A stretch of 64,000 bases of DNA, taken from Lindgomyces ingoldianus. Lineage: Eukaryota > Ascomycota > Dothideomycetes > Pleosporales > Lindgomycetaceae. The notes beneath the pieces are model-generated. The model ran no database searches. It had not been told where the DNA came from and saw nothing but the letters and a program-made list of their open reading frames with translations. This document shows positions 1 to 10,761 of this stretch, in pieces. A program made the position numbers and the translations under genes. Where the stretch lies: positions 562,395 to 626,394 of the forward strand of contig NW_022985179.1 of NCBI RefSeq assembly GCF_010093535.1. Reading direction: 5' to 3'. Position 1 is the stretch's first letter. Every line of letters starts with the position of its first letter.

Positions 1-1675
1 GGGCTTTTGCCCAGATCGCTGGGGTAATTGGTTCAGGCGACGAGGGTGAATTCTGGCGCAGACCATGGGCAAGCGCATTTAGAAATATGGCATATATGGC
101 TCCGGAGGTCCCGTCCATGGTTATTTCCACGACCTGTATTATGTTCTGCAGAAAAATGAGGGCGTCGTCAACTTTTTTGGATTTATCCAGCATCTTCAGC
201 AGAGCTGTAACATGTCAGCTTCCGGAATCATCTCGAATCCTTTAATAATCACCCACCTTCAGCTCCTCGCTTTAAGCCAATTCCACAATCACCATCGCCT
301 ACGATTGTGTCATAATTGGTGATATCAGGCTCCGCCACGATGACCCTGTTCAGAGCAGCTGTCATAGCTAACTTGGCTAACGAAGGATCCACTAACACAA
401 CATTAGCATACAACATAAACCCTGTGATCTCGGCTGCGAACATTTCAAAGTACTTGGCTGGGCTTCTTCCGTGGAGGAGGGCTCCTTTTGCAGTGATGCC
501 GTCTCTGACTTCTTCCAGGTGCCACTCTTGATTGCAGCCGACCATCCATTGGCTTCTGCAGGCGCATCGAGTAACTCTAACATTGAAGTTCCTAATCCAG
601 TATTGGCGACCTTCAAAAGCGTAATGCTGAAGCCGAGGCCGTTGAGACTCGTCATGAAGGTGCCAGCCAGTATCCTTACAGGTTTGATCTTCCAGTCATT
701 GGCTAATTGCTCAATCACTTCATTTGTGATGCCACCGAGCTCCAGCACGCTCACTCCGCCTAGATTATTAACTAGTAACACAACTTCATCGCTCGGAGAA
801 ATATTCAGGAAATTCCGGTCCTTGTCTGCGGCGTCCAGGCAGTGAGATAGCATCGTCTTCACAAGGCCCGGGAGATCTGTGGTTTTGCGTTCCGAGCCTG
901 GCTCGTTATGGATGCCCATTCCAATCTCAACTTCTGATTCATTGAGTTCGTCTTCACCTGCTTCCGCGACGGTCCGGCCGGGAACATGGACATGGGATAA
1001 AGAGGACCCGATGGAGACGATGTTGTTCGCGGTCAGCTGCGCGACATCTGACACCTGCTTCAAACTCGCCCTATAGAACAATCAGCGAATCCATTTTCTT
1101 TTTCACCGTCAAACTTACCCTTTCGCAGCTAAAGCCCCCACAATCTTCTGCACAAGCACCGTCCCCGCAATTCCCCTCCTCCCAACCTTCCCCCCTTTCG
1201 CCCTCCCAACCCCCGCATCGTCCCCAACGACCACCATATCCACCTCCAACCCACTCGCTCTTGCTTTCTCAACTGCCATGCCAAAGTTCAGCACATCTCC
1301 CGTGTAATTCATAACTACAACCAACACTCCCTTCTCTTTCTCCACTCTATGTAAAATACATCGTCGCACTTGCTCCGCGCTCGGACTTGCAAATATCGTG
1401 CCCGCTACGGCGCCGGAGAGCAGGCCGTTCCCGACGAAGGAAGCAAAAGAGGGTTCATGGCCGCTGCCACCGCCGGAGATAATGGAGACTTGGGGAGAAG
1501 AGCCCGGTTTCAGGTAGATTATCTTATTCTCGAGATCGCAGGATACGGAGGGGTTTGTGTGGGGAATCGAGCGCAGGGCTGTGTTGACGAGGTGGGTTGG
1601 GTCGTTGATGAAGTGTTTAGCTTTGGATGTTAGTCTTCATCCTAGACTTAGAGGTCTAGCGAACTTACCAGACAT
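1..1675 (-). CDS. dak1: Dihydroxyacetone kinase (DhaK-DhaL), 3' end missing
   Basis: ATP-dependent dihydroxyacetone (glycerone) kinase, a cytosolic enzyme of glycerol use and DHA detoxification. The N-terminal DhaK domain carries the SGGGSGHEP motif near residue 50, a SHVHVPGR segment holding the histidine that binds substrate covalently in this family, and GMGIHNEPG. The DhaL nucleotide domain starts with AEPDITNYDT and the metal-binding GDGDCGIGLKRGAE. Exons read 1669-1675, 1119-1620, 442-1070, 257-391 and 1-204; introns are 1621-1668, 1071-1118, 392-441 and 205-256. The first coding exon is only seven bases (ATG TCT G) before GTAAGT. The 392-441 intron joins the two domains and needs a weak GTTCGC donor; an alternative donor at 420 would give an improbable 29-nt intron. 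492 codons are visible before the window edge, against roughly 590 usual for the family. Identity is secure; the linker splice is less so. Confidence 0.93.
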
Positions 1676-3453
1676 TTTAAGACGGGAAAATACCTAGGCA
1701 GGCAATTAAAGGATTAATAGAATCCAGGGAATGGTAGGAGAGGTAAAGGTTTGCATTGTTCAACCGGCGGCGTTACGGAGCCGTTGTGCGAGGAGGTGGG
1801 GTCATTGAGGGGTGGGTGGGGTCAACGCGACAATTGCTCGGTGCTCATGGCACGTTAGGTGGAAGCTTCAAGAGACGACGGCAATGTTTTCTCGCTTGTT
1901 GCTTCGGATGGCGATTGGATGCGTCATGCTCTCCATGCCTTGCAGGGAGACCTTGGGGGGAGCACGCACCTGGTTAAACCCACAACCTTCAAGTCTCAAG
2001 GTTCTCCCTGTGCACGCAGAGAAGGCTTTGTGTAGAAACACATACAATGAAGAACTGCAAAAGGCCATTCCTAGGGTTTTAAATGCACGCTTCTGAGCAG
2101 TAAGTGTGCTAAATCATTGGGCTTCTGTGGGAGCACGGCTCAACTCCGTGCTCCCGGATACCTCTCCTGCGTTGTTGAATCACACAGCTAAGTATAAACA
2201 CTGACCAGATTAGAGTTCGTGTCTGCTGCATGTCTTAGCATGGTTCTCCACTGTCTTTGCAGTTATCATTCGCCTTATTTGCTTCTACTTTCCTCCTTTT
2301 TACAATTCAATTCGAATTCGGTCCGTTTACATGGCTTTATCAGAAGGACCCTCTCAACCTACAAGGATGTCTTCCTTGCTAGGAAAATCGACAAAGATGA
2401 TACATGATATGTCCTTTTGGAACTGGGGGTAGCCGAAGAGCGGTGTTAGCAGGTCAGGTGCTTAGTGGGGTTCCAGACACAGTGCAACAAGTCCGAATAC
2501 ATCGGGTGAATCATGTATCAACATAACGAACCGTCAGGCGAAGTTTGTTCTGTAAGCCAGGACGTCAAGGCTTCATATCTCAATTCGATTTGAGAAAGGA
2601 GATGACTTAACATGAGATGTTCTATCCTGTGGTTGCGATTACCATTCCTTGTCCACCGAGTTTAAGGGCGGCCTACACCACCAGCTGTCGACCTTCAGAT
2701 GCTCGTCGACTGCCTTGAAAATATCCTCGACATTATCATATGCGCTTCTACTAGTGATCTCCACTAAAGTGGCAGTCTTATTTACTCTTCTTTCAATCTT
2801 TTTCTATTACTGTGCCAGAGTTTAGGACAATGATGTGTTCTAAATCTTATCATCTAATATGGAACATGACAAAAGCATTTACGGTCAGATATCGAAATTG
2901 TACTAGTCTTCCCTCTCGTTCTAGAATAGGGCTTAACCGATGAATTCTACCGTAATTATGTTCCACAGTATGTGGCAAAATACTGTAGCGTGTATCTTTT
3001 TTAGCTTTTCTTTAAAGGAAGACACATGGATGGGGAGGGGAATGCATACATATGGAGGAGTGAGGAAGAAAGGGCACGACATGACTAGATAAGAATAACG
3101 AACATCTACACTGCTTTAGCTGTCTAGGTTAGTTGTAGTAAAATAGTTATAGAGGTAATAGAAGGGGTGTTTGTGTGATTTGTGTGGATCTATAATAGAG
3201 AAGGAAAAAGGCGCAGAGTCAATAAAACACACTATTAATGACAAGGAAACATTGCCAATTTGAAGATATACAATAAGTCTAGATTTAGAATAGAACTAAC
3301 CCTCACGAGCAAACCAGACAGTCGCTCACGGCCGAATGAGTACCTGACCCTAAACTCTTCACCCTATACAGGCCCAAAATACCTAGGACCATGGATCCAT
3401 TTCAACCACATGTCCACACGTACACCCAGCAAATACCGAAGATTCGCCAACCC
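1676..3453. other. Intergenic stretch, dak1 upstream side
   Basis: No convincing coding region is present. Short open frames at 1756-2096 and 2219-2407 have no recognisable motif and are flanked by stops. The right half becomes AT-rich. Positions 2844-2975 resemble 28554-28665, suggesting an old dispersed repeat. Confidence 0.6.
2844..2975 (+). repeat. Diverged dispersed repeat, copy A
   Basis: By eye this segment aligns with 28554-28665: both have ATCTTAT, CTAAYATGGAACATG, a GGG-YTTAA block followed by CTACC, and a closing ATGTG. Copy A also has TGGAACAT near its start and ATGTTCCA near its end, a possible short inverted repeat. No coding capacity is seen. Similarity is roughly 65-70% by eye with gaps, so relationship by descent is an inference. 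Confidence 0.4.
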
Positions 3454-6400
3454 TCAAAATCCCTTCAACCATCCCTTAACCTCACTCACCAACGCTTCCC
3501 GAAACTCCCTCCTTCTTTCTCCCTCTGTCCTCCAAATCCTTCTCAGCCTCCTTTCCCTCCTCTTAGGAGCCCCGCTCGCATACATCCGCACCCTCACACC
3601 ATCTTCCTGCACCAACGGCACAGATTTCCTCGCTATCGCCTTCTTCTGCACCAACCGTCTCACTAGATTCAACGCTAGCACTCTTGTCTTATCTTCTTTG
3701 GTTCCCAGAAGCTGGTACTTATGTTTGATAGTCCTCACGCGGCGAGGTTGGCACTTCCCTATTTCCTCACCGCAATACTGTTCTTCTCGATTTTGGGTAA
3801 TTTCCTCAAGTTTGCGGTGCAGACGCTCTTTGCGACGGATCAGCCAGAGACGTCGCGCAGCCGGACTCTGCATCTCTAGCGCGTGAAGACGTTCTACTAT
3901 CATGCTCTCAGATATGCTATGATTTATGAATAGGTTTTCGTGGAATGCCTGGAGCTGGTTAAGTTTGTTCTGTAGGAATTCGGATCGGATCGGTGTCCTG
4001 TATCTTTCTGCTATCATTGAGAGAAGTTGAAAACGGAGTGACATGTGCGAGATGTAAACTTCCAGTGCTGACTGATTGGTTTTGGGAACTAGATGTGCCT
4101 GGGCATTGCGCATCCGAGAATGGCGAACAGATACTTCCAAGATGCGCCGTTCAAATATAGAAGAGATGTCTCGGGCCTCTTTCTGCAAGGCGTAGAGGTC
4201 GCCATCGGATTCATCGACCATAATATGAAGCATTTCTACCTTTCGCCTCTGCCTCCGAATGCCACTAATAGTGTGTCCAATATCTTCTCCTAGTTGGCGC
4301 ACGTTGTTGTTCGATAGGTCGACATGAGCATTGATATTATGCAGCTTGACTGATCGCCAGCGGGGAGCTACTCTAACAAGAATTGTGTTTATAAGCACCT
4401 GGAAATCCGCGGTTCGGTCCTGGATGATTTTGGAAATGCTATTGTACATTATTTCGCAATACTCTGATGCTGGTTGAGAAACTGTATATTTTCGTATGGT
4501 TGGTGGGGCTAGTTTCTCTGGCGTTTCCTCAACTTCTGGCTCGGGCTGGGCTAAGGGACCCTTACTGATCTGTCAATATATTAGTGAGCCGTTAATCGGA
4601 ATAGGCATAGTAGTGGGGCATACTAGTGGAACATCGTCTTTTGGGATATTTTTAAGGGAACCAAGTCCTGTCTAATGAATTAGTTTATTTGACAGAATGT
4701 GTGATATGCTCTTTGGCCACGTACGTCTATGTTGACTAGACTAAACCGGGAAAATGGCACATCGATCTTGGTTCCCTCCCTCGGTCCCCATTCCTTCGTT
4801 GCTTTAGTCCGGAATTGACGCGTAACTTGCATGCCTTCTTCTGATAAAGCCCCGAAACTGTTTCTAAAGACAAATACATCGTTCGTGTCTGATGTCCCTT
4901 GCCGCAGCGATGTAGATGGAGTACAGTCTATGGTGCTTGGAATTGTGCCGATTTCCCAAGTCCATAATGGCGACTGAGCCTGAAACTGTCTGTGAGCCTT
5001 CGAAGCTTCACTGAATCCATTTGTGCCCGCTTTTGAGGCCGATGGGGATACGAAAAACTGTATGGAGTCTCCAGGTTGCACAACAGTATTGAGAGCAGAA
5101 GATAGATCTTGCAGGTCACTTAATTGATCCTGATTGTCTGTGCTCAGCATCGTCCAGTCGTTTTGGGAAATCCCGGGCTCGAGAGATAACAGGCCGGCCT
5201 TCTTCCCCCATCCACCACCGCCACTTAGAACACGATGAAGACGGGCGTTTCGCATAAGTGCTGCTGTTACAAGCTGATTTGGAAGAGGCGGGTTGCAACT
5301 CCACAAGGCCTGCCAGGAATTCAGAACACTGTGGGATTCACGTAGGTCTGTACGTTTTCGTGCTACATCAAGAAGCTGCATGCTTTCGTCGGTGATAAAC
5401 TGGACTGAGCCTTTAGGTATTACAAGCGCCCAGACAGATATGGTTTGGGCGGGCTCGTCTCTAGATTTCAGGTATTGTGGTACAACCTTTTCCAGCTCTT
5501 CCGAAGCAGTTACAGCCTTTTCATCGGCATCGGAAATGCGACGAACGATGTTGCCCATACTTTCTTCGACACGACGCGGGACAGTCAAAGGAACCAGTGG
5601 AATAGAGAGAGCTGAAGTGGTTCTCGCCTTTCCATCGCCGTCAATAGCAATGCCATGATGATTAGGGCTAGATTTAGACAAGAGCTGTAGCGCTTTGTTG
5701 CCTCTAACCCTATGCCAGGTCGATAAGTTCATAGTGGTTGCGGAGCCAGTTTGGAAAACGGTATTGGCCAATGGAAGCTCAAAGACATCGCGATACTCGC
5801 CTTTTTCATGAGACCTGACCATGGTAAAGCTAAGTGAGCCATTGCCAACGTCTGAGATGCTACGAAGGGGTGGATTCACTACGTGGGCAGAGCTCAAGAA
5901 CGCGTAGGCCATTCCTTCATGTCCAGAATCTGACACCTGGGGGTTCTGCGTTCGCTGGAACGCTTCTTCTAACAATGCTCGAGGATTCCCGATGGATTGC
6001 GGAGTTGGCAACTTATCAACAACCGCAACTAGTACGTGTAGCCTCTTATAGCTCTGGGACGTCTGAAACACGTCATTGAACGCTTGGTGCAAGGCCTTCT
6101 GGAGGAAAGTCTGGTCGTCGAGGAGCCATGTGGCAAATGCAGGCGTTAGTAGAAACACCGGGAAGGTTGTTTTACGAAAGGAATGTTTGTGGAGAGGTTT
6201 GATGTGTTGGATGAGGTCATCTGGGGTCTTCTCGGATTAACCGCGTGGTCTAAGAAGACATGAGTATACTTACAGTGGTGTGAACAGAACGCGGAATGAT
6301 GATAGCGCTATTTATGTTCCTAATAGGCAGAAATTCAGACTGAATCTCGCCGGATTGCAGCACATATGTGCGGATTGCAGCACCATATGTTGCAGCGCAC

Positions 6401-6489
6401 CACTGCCCTGTTGGACGGTATGTGCGAGTGTGGAAGGCGTGACGAGTGGCTCCAAGGACGCGCCATTGCCGCGAGACCCAGTGAGGCAT
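3454..6489 (-). CDS. Conserved-looking 961-aa protein, probable mitochondrial targeting, function unknown
   Basis: I do not recognise this protein. Four exons join in one frame: 6274-6489, 4725-6230, 4624-4671 and 3454-4569, with introns 6231-6273, 4672-4724 and 4570-4623, giving 962 codons including stop. The N-terminus is rich in Arg, His and Ser with few acidic residues (starts MPHWVSRQWRVLGATRH), as in a mitochondrial presequence. The middle contains a glycine patch, LSGGGGWGKKAGLLSLEPG, near residue 360, that looks like a conserved functional element. The last exon is strongly basic and helical (many RR, KR and ERR steps) and ends in KGWLKGF. Treated separately, the two large ORFs would be miscalled as two genes: the stop after the first (4680) lies inside an intron, and the second ORF opens in frame upstream of its first ATG. 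It is divergent from mnn9 with 486 bp between the start codons. Gene reality is well supported; function is not. Confidence 0.8.
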
Positions 6490-6975
6490 GAGATGAGGCT
6501 CAATGAATCATGACAATGCTCATTTTTGTGGACAACTGAAAGGCTTCGTGATGCTAATTATCATCGATGGCAGACTCAAGCTTCGCCAAGCGGGAAATTA
6601 CCGATGACATAATCCTGATAGGATTCTCAGAATCGGCAAGGGTGGACAGGCTGGAGATTCAACTCGTTACTCGCCGTGTGCTCTGACAGTTGCTTGCCCC
6701 TTGTAATCAGCTGTTCTCTGTTCTCTACGCTGCGCTGCTCCAGGTCGCCGTGCGCGTGTTTGCCGTCCGTATCGCTGACACTAAATACAACAATTTTTGG
6801 AGCCGCTCCCAGCGTCAACCAGGCCACATTTCAGCATTCCACCACCCACCTCCTTCGCGCAACCGCAACCCCCGTCGTCACCGCCCAACACCACCCTCTT
6901 CCCTTCTGATGCACGACATATAGACTTGTTACCCATTGGCAACCGTCGGTTCGCCTCCTTCCCTTCTCATCCAAT
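6490..6975. promoter_or_regulatory. Shared divergent upstream region
   Basis: 486 bp separate the start codons of the 961-aa protein gene and mnn9, so both promoters and 5' leaders must lie here. The mnn9-proximal 150 bp are C-rich and pyrimidine-rich on the plus strand, typical of fungal 5' leaders. No clear TATA box or known operator was identified. Confidence 0.5.
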
Positions 6976-8149
6976 ATGCCCACCCCACGCTCGTTACGAC
7001 GCCAGAATCCCATCACTTTCGTCCTCGCCGGCATCCTCTGCATTGGCTTCTTTCTTTTCTTCTTCTCGTCGTCCGGTGATGACACACCCGCCGGCGCTGG
7101 GACCCGGCAGACCAAAGACACGGCTTCGAATGTGCTGTCGCCGCCCTCGCTCCCCTTCCGCAAGTCGAAGTCGAATGCTCCCGCTGCCGCACCCCCCGTC
7201 GTGCACTACCACCTGAACAACCTCACGACGTCGAGGACCCCAATAGAAAATAGCGAGACTGTTCTTATCCTCACACCCCTCGTGCGCTTCTATCAGGAGT
7301 ACTGGGACAACCTGCTGAAGCTCAACTACCCGCACGAATTGATTTCTCTCGGCTTCATCATCCCCAAGACGAAAGAAGGCAATGCCGCATACTCGGCGCT
7401 GCAGGCTCAGGTCACTAAGACGCAGAGCGGGCCCAAGAACAAACGCTTCGCCAGCGTGACCATCCTCCGCCAGGATACCGAGTCCCCTCTCCAATCCCAG
7501 AGCGAGGCAGAAAGGCACAAGATGGAGAACCAGAAGGTGCGACGAGCGGCTATGGCAAAGGCCCGCAACTCGCTTCTCTTCACCACCATGGGCCCCACCA
7601 CGTCCTGGGTTATGTGGCTGGATGCCGACATCATCGAGTTCCCCCCAACATTGATCCAGGACCTCGCCGCATATGACGTCCCTATAATCGCGCCAAATTG
7701 CTTCCAGCGCTTCTATAATAATGACGAGAAGAGCATGGACATCCGACCATACGACTACAACAATTGGATTGACAGTCTGACCGCCAAGGAAATGGCGGCC
7801 AAGATGGGCAAAGACGACATCCTCCTTGAGGGTTATGCGGAGATGGCGACATATCGCAGTCTCATGACTAAGATGTACGACTCCACTGCTGACCCAGGCG
7901 CCAAAGTGGAACTAGACGGCGTTGGAGGAGCGACACTGTTAGTTAAAGCAGAAGTGCATAGAGACGGCGCCATGTTCCCTGCCTTCCCCTTCTACCACCT
8001 TATTGAGACGGAAGGCTTTGCCAAGATGGCAAATCGGTTGAGCCACAAAAGCTACGGGCTCCCGAATTATCTTGTAAGCACCCCACTACCACCCAATCCC
8101 TGTCATCGCACCGCTAATTTCCATGCAGGTATATCACTACAACGAGTAG
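6976..8149 (+). CDS. mnn9: Mnn9-type mannan alpha-1,6-mannosyltransferase subunit
   Basis: Member of the Anp1/Mnn9/Van1 family, Golgi enzymes that extend the alpha-1,6 mannose backbone of N-glycan outer chains and wall mannoproteins. The protein is 372 aa. Its short basic N-terminus (MPTPRSLRRQNP) is followed by one hydrophobic anchor at about residues 13-30, giving type II topology. The catalytic region has NSETVLILTPL and the metal-binding WLDADI motif at residues 214-219. Exon 1 is 6976-8073 and the intron 8074-8128. The second exon (8129-8149) is just 21 bases and encodes VYHYNE plus stop, the ending I expect for fungal Mnn9; reading through the intron would give a spurious tail. The length and the absence of a long stem favour Mnn9 over Anp1 or Van1. 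Confidence 0.92.
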
Positions 8150-8822
8150 CCGCTTCCTCAAATTGTCTCTTCTTCTTTCTCCTTCTACTCTGGGATTTCT
8201 TTGCTATGGTCATTGGGTGGTGTTAGGAGAGCCGGAGCCCTCCCTCATGATTTTGTGTATCCTGCTATTTGCGATTGGGACTGATGCTGGTACCTGTCGA
8301 TTGTACTACGTAGCCTAGCCCTTCTTGCCCCTCTCTAGATTTTTTTACGGCAAGGAAAGCTTTGCTGGACGCACTATGGAGAAGACTGAGGAGTAAATGC
8401 AGCCCATTTAGTTCAAAAGGTTCTCCGAGTGTCTGACATAATATGGAGACTAGGTCCACTTGAAGAAACGCTATGTGATTGATTAATTACATCAGTACTG
8501 ACAGAGCGACCTATGAGTACCTAGATATGTACCGGGCTTTCTTGAAGTGACAATGCCTGATCCATGGATAGTCTGCAAGGAAACATGAACCAAGGTATCC
8601 GAAAAATAACCCCCCGAAAAAAATAATCCGAAACAAAACTTCAAGCCGATTGAACTCCAAACCACATGCAAATTTTGATGCCCACATTTTGCCTACAACC
8701 TCCTTTTCCCAGACAGCACCAATGCTTAAACCGAACTTCCATGGGATGTCCAGTATATATGGATGCGTTTCGCAGATATACCCAACAGGTCCAGTCCCAC
8801 CTACAACTCTCCTTTCCGTAGC
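8150..8822. other. Convergent intergenic region
   Basis: This stretch separates the 3' ends of mnn9 and the DUF202 gene. It is moderately AT-rich with A-tracts near 8610-8640 and should contain both 3' untranslated regions. I see no gene or RNA in it. Confidence 0.5.
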
Positions 8823-9966
8823 CTACCGCTCAAAAGCTTTTGGCGCGATCGCCAAAACAACCACCAAACTGCTAATAATCAAAGCGCCCGCCACAAACGA
8901 CACAATCAATATGCTAGCTCGACTCGCGGGGAACTTTCCACGGATAACGTAGTGCTGGGATTCGAAGTAGCGGTGGAAGCCGATGAAAAGGATGACGATG
9001 GAGATGGCGATGAAGGTTGCACCGAGAGGCTTGCCTACGTGGCGCAGTTTGGCTTGAGGGTTATCTTGTGCATTCGGGTTGGAGGGAGTGGAGGGGGCAA
9101 TGGAGGTATTGAGCCGGAAGAGTTGGGTTATGGCGATGCCGATGCTAGCGAAGGAGAGGGAGGTACGGAGCCAGGCTAGGAAGGTTCGTTCTGTCCACAG
9201 TTATGTATGTTAGTTTAGCTCTCTGGAGGGGGCAATAGGGAGAGACTGTCGCGTACTCGGTTGAGGGAAGACAGAGAAGAACATACCAAGCGCTAAATGG
9301 TCCCTAGCAACACTCCCCTTATTCTCTAACTCCACACTACCATACTTCTCCACGAACTGCTTCCACCTACCCTTCTCACTCCTCTCCGTCTCAGCCGCCG
9401 CCCGCTGAGCTTCACGTTCAGTTTGCCGCTGCTGTTCCCTTATCCTCGCCACTGCCCCCGACCCTCCCGCACTCATCCCTTCAGTCGCTGTATTCCTCGC
9501 TGCTATCGATGGCGAAATAGCTTTGTAATCCTGCGTCGAGCCGTGCGGATGGTAGATTATCGGCGCGGATTCGTCAGTCGAAGCCCCTTCCCCATCTCTC
9601 CCCTCTCCCCTCACCCCGCGGTTGCGAGAATACGATCCAGACATATCGTGCACCTCCCTTCTATCCGATGTCTCCAATCGAGACTCTCCCACTCTCGCTG
9701 CGTCTATCTAACGATTCGCGGTGTGTCGAGCTGCTATCTAGCTCGTCGTTGGTATTGGTATCACCTGTAGGATCCCTAGTACCAATATACCTATCTCTTA
9801 AACCATCTGGTATACCAAACGATCGTTTCGCTCGTGCCAGGCGTTCACGCTCTTGTTGTTGCGATGGCTGAATCTCTGAAAGCGGACCAGAGGCACCACC
9901 TCGGGCATCTTTAACCAAGCTCACGTGCCCAGTAATATCATTGGAAGGCGCCCCTTGGCTGCCCAT
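8823..9966 (-). CDS. DUF202-domain membrane protein
   Basis: A 326-aa protein with a long hydrophilic N-terminus and a C-terminal DUF202 module (the YidH-like domain also found at the C-terminus of vacuolar transporter chaperone proteins). Exons are 9765-9966, 9287-9697 and 8823-9190; introns are 9698-9764 and 9191-9286. The N-terminal 180 residues are Ser, Arg, Gly and Glu rich with a coiled-coil-like stretch (REQQRQTEREAQRAAAETER) and no fold I can name. The domain begins at about residue 198 with VARDHLALERTFLAWLRTSL, the signature of the family, followed by three membrane segments near residues 210-228, 258-277 and 295-318. The start at 9966 is the first ATG in frame. Location in the vacuole or another endomembrane is an inference from the family; no biochemical activity can be assigned. 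Confidence 0.85.
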
Positions 9967-10761
9967 TGTGGCGACCCAGACCACCTGCGCGCGAGCAGCG
10001 CTCCCTGCTGTGCCCTGCGATCTGCTGCATGATTCACGTCAGACAAGCTCCAAACCTCGGGATCTCGGAGTTGAGAGGGATTGGGAGAGCATTCATGGGG
10101 TAGTGGTTTTGGAAGTAGAAAGGCGGCTGCGACGTAGTGCGTAAGTCGTGATTGCAAGCCTCGTTGACGCAATCGCTTGCACCCGCCCGCTCGCCGCATG
10201 GATACCCAGGTGATGACTACAATAGGATACAAGAAACAACTGACCTATGAGACCGACAGGAGTTGCTCAGCTAATAACTTTACACAGGATGTTATGCGGT
10301 TTTGGCTGGCAATTTAAGGTCTGCACTTTGCTGTGCACACCGAGGCTCGCGGGAGGGTGCTGTGATCCAAAGGTCTGGGTCAAAGAACCACTGGGGGATA
10401 CGCACGTGAACGGTAGTTCTTTTCCAGGCTCGGTCTAGCTGATTTAAAACAGGCCAACCTATTTTCATGAAGTAAGTTTGTCACTGAGCACTTATGGGCA
10501 GACCACTGGTGTGTTGTCGAATCTGGGTATCTTGAAGCTTTTGAGTGTGTTCTATCTCATTTTCCGCAAATTTCCACCATGTCTGCATTACCGCTAAATC
10601 CACCCCGTCTCGAATGAACACGGTACGTTAAAGCTGGAGTATGTTGGCTTCGAACAACCGCCGTATTCCGATGAATCTTTTTGATGTAGACCATCTCCCC
10701 AAATTACACCTATCCTTCGGTTCACTATGTTCACCGATTGGTCGACGAAATTATATCCTCT
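9967..10761. other. Intergenic stretch without a supported gene
   Basis: This holds the upstream region of the DUF202 gene and the downstream region of dbp5. Open frames at 9921-10232 and 10247-10438 lack motifs and have no supporting splice structure. Nothing else is seen. Confidence 0.5.

Noticed and set aside
8074..8226. Read-through tail of Mnn9 with a hydrophobic end
   Set aside because: It arises from intron 8074-8128; splicing gives the expected VYHYNE end.
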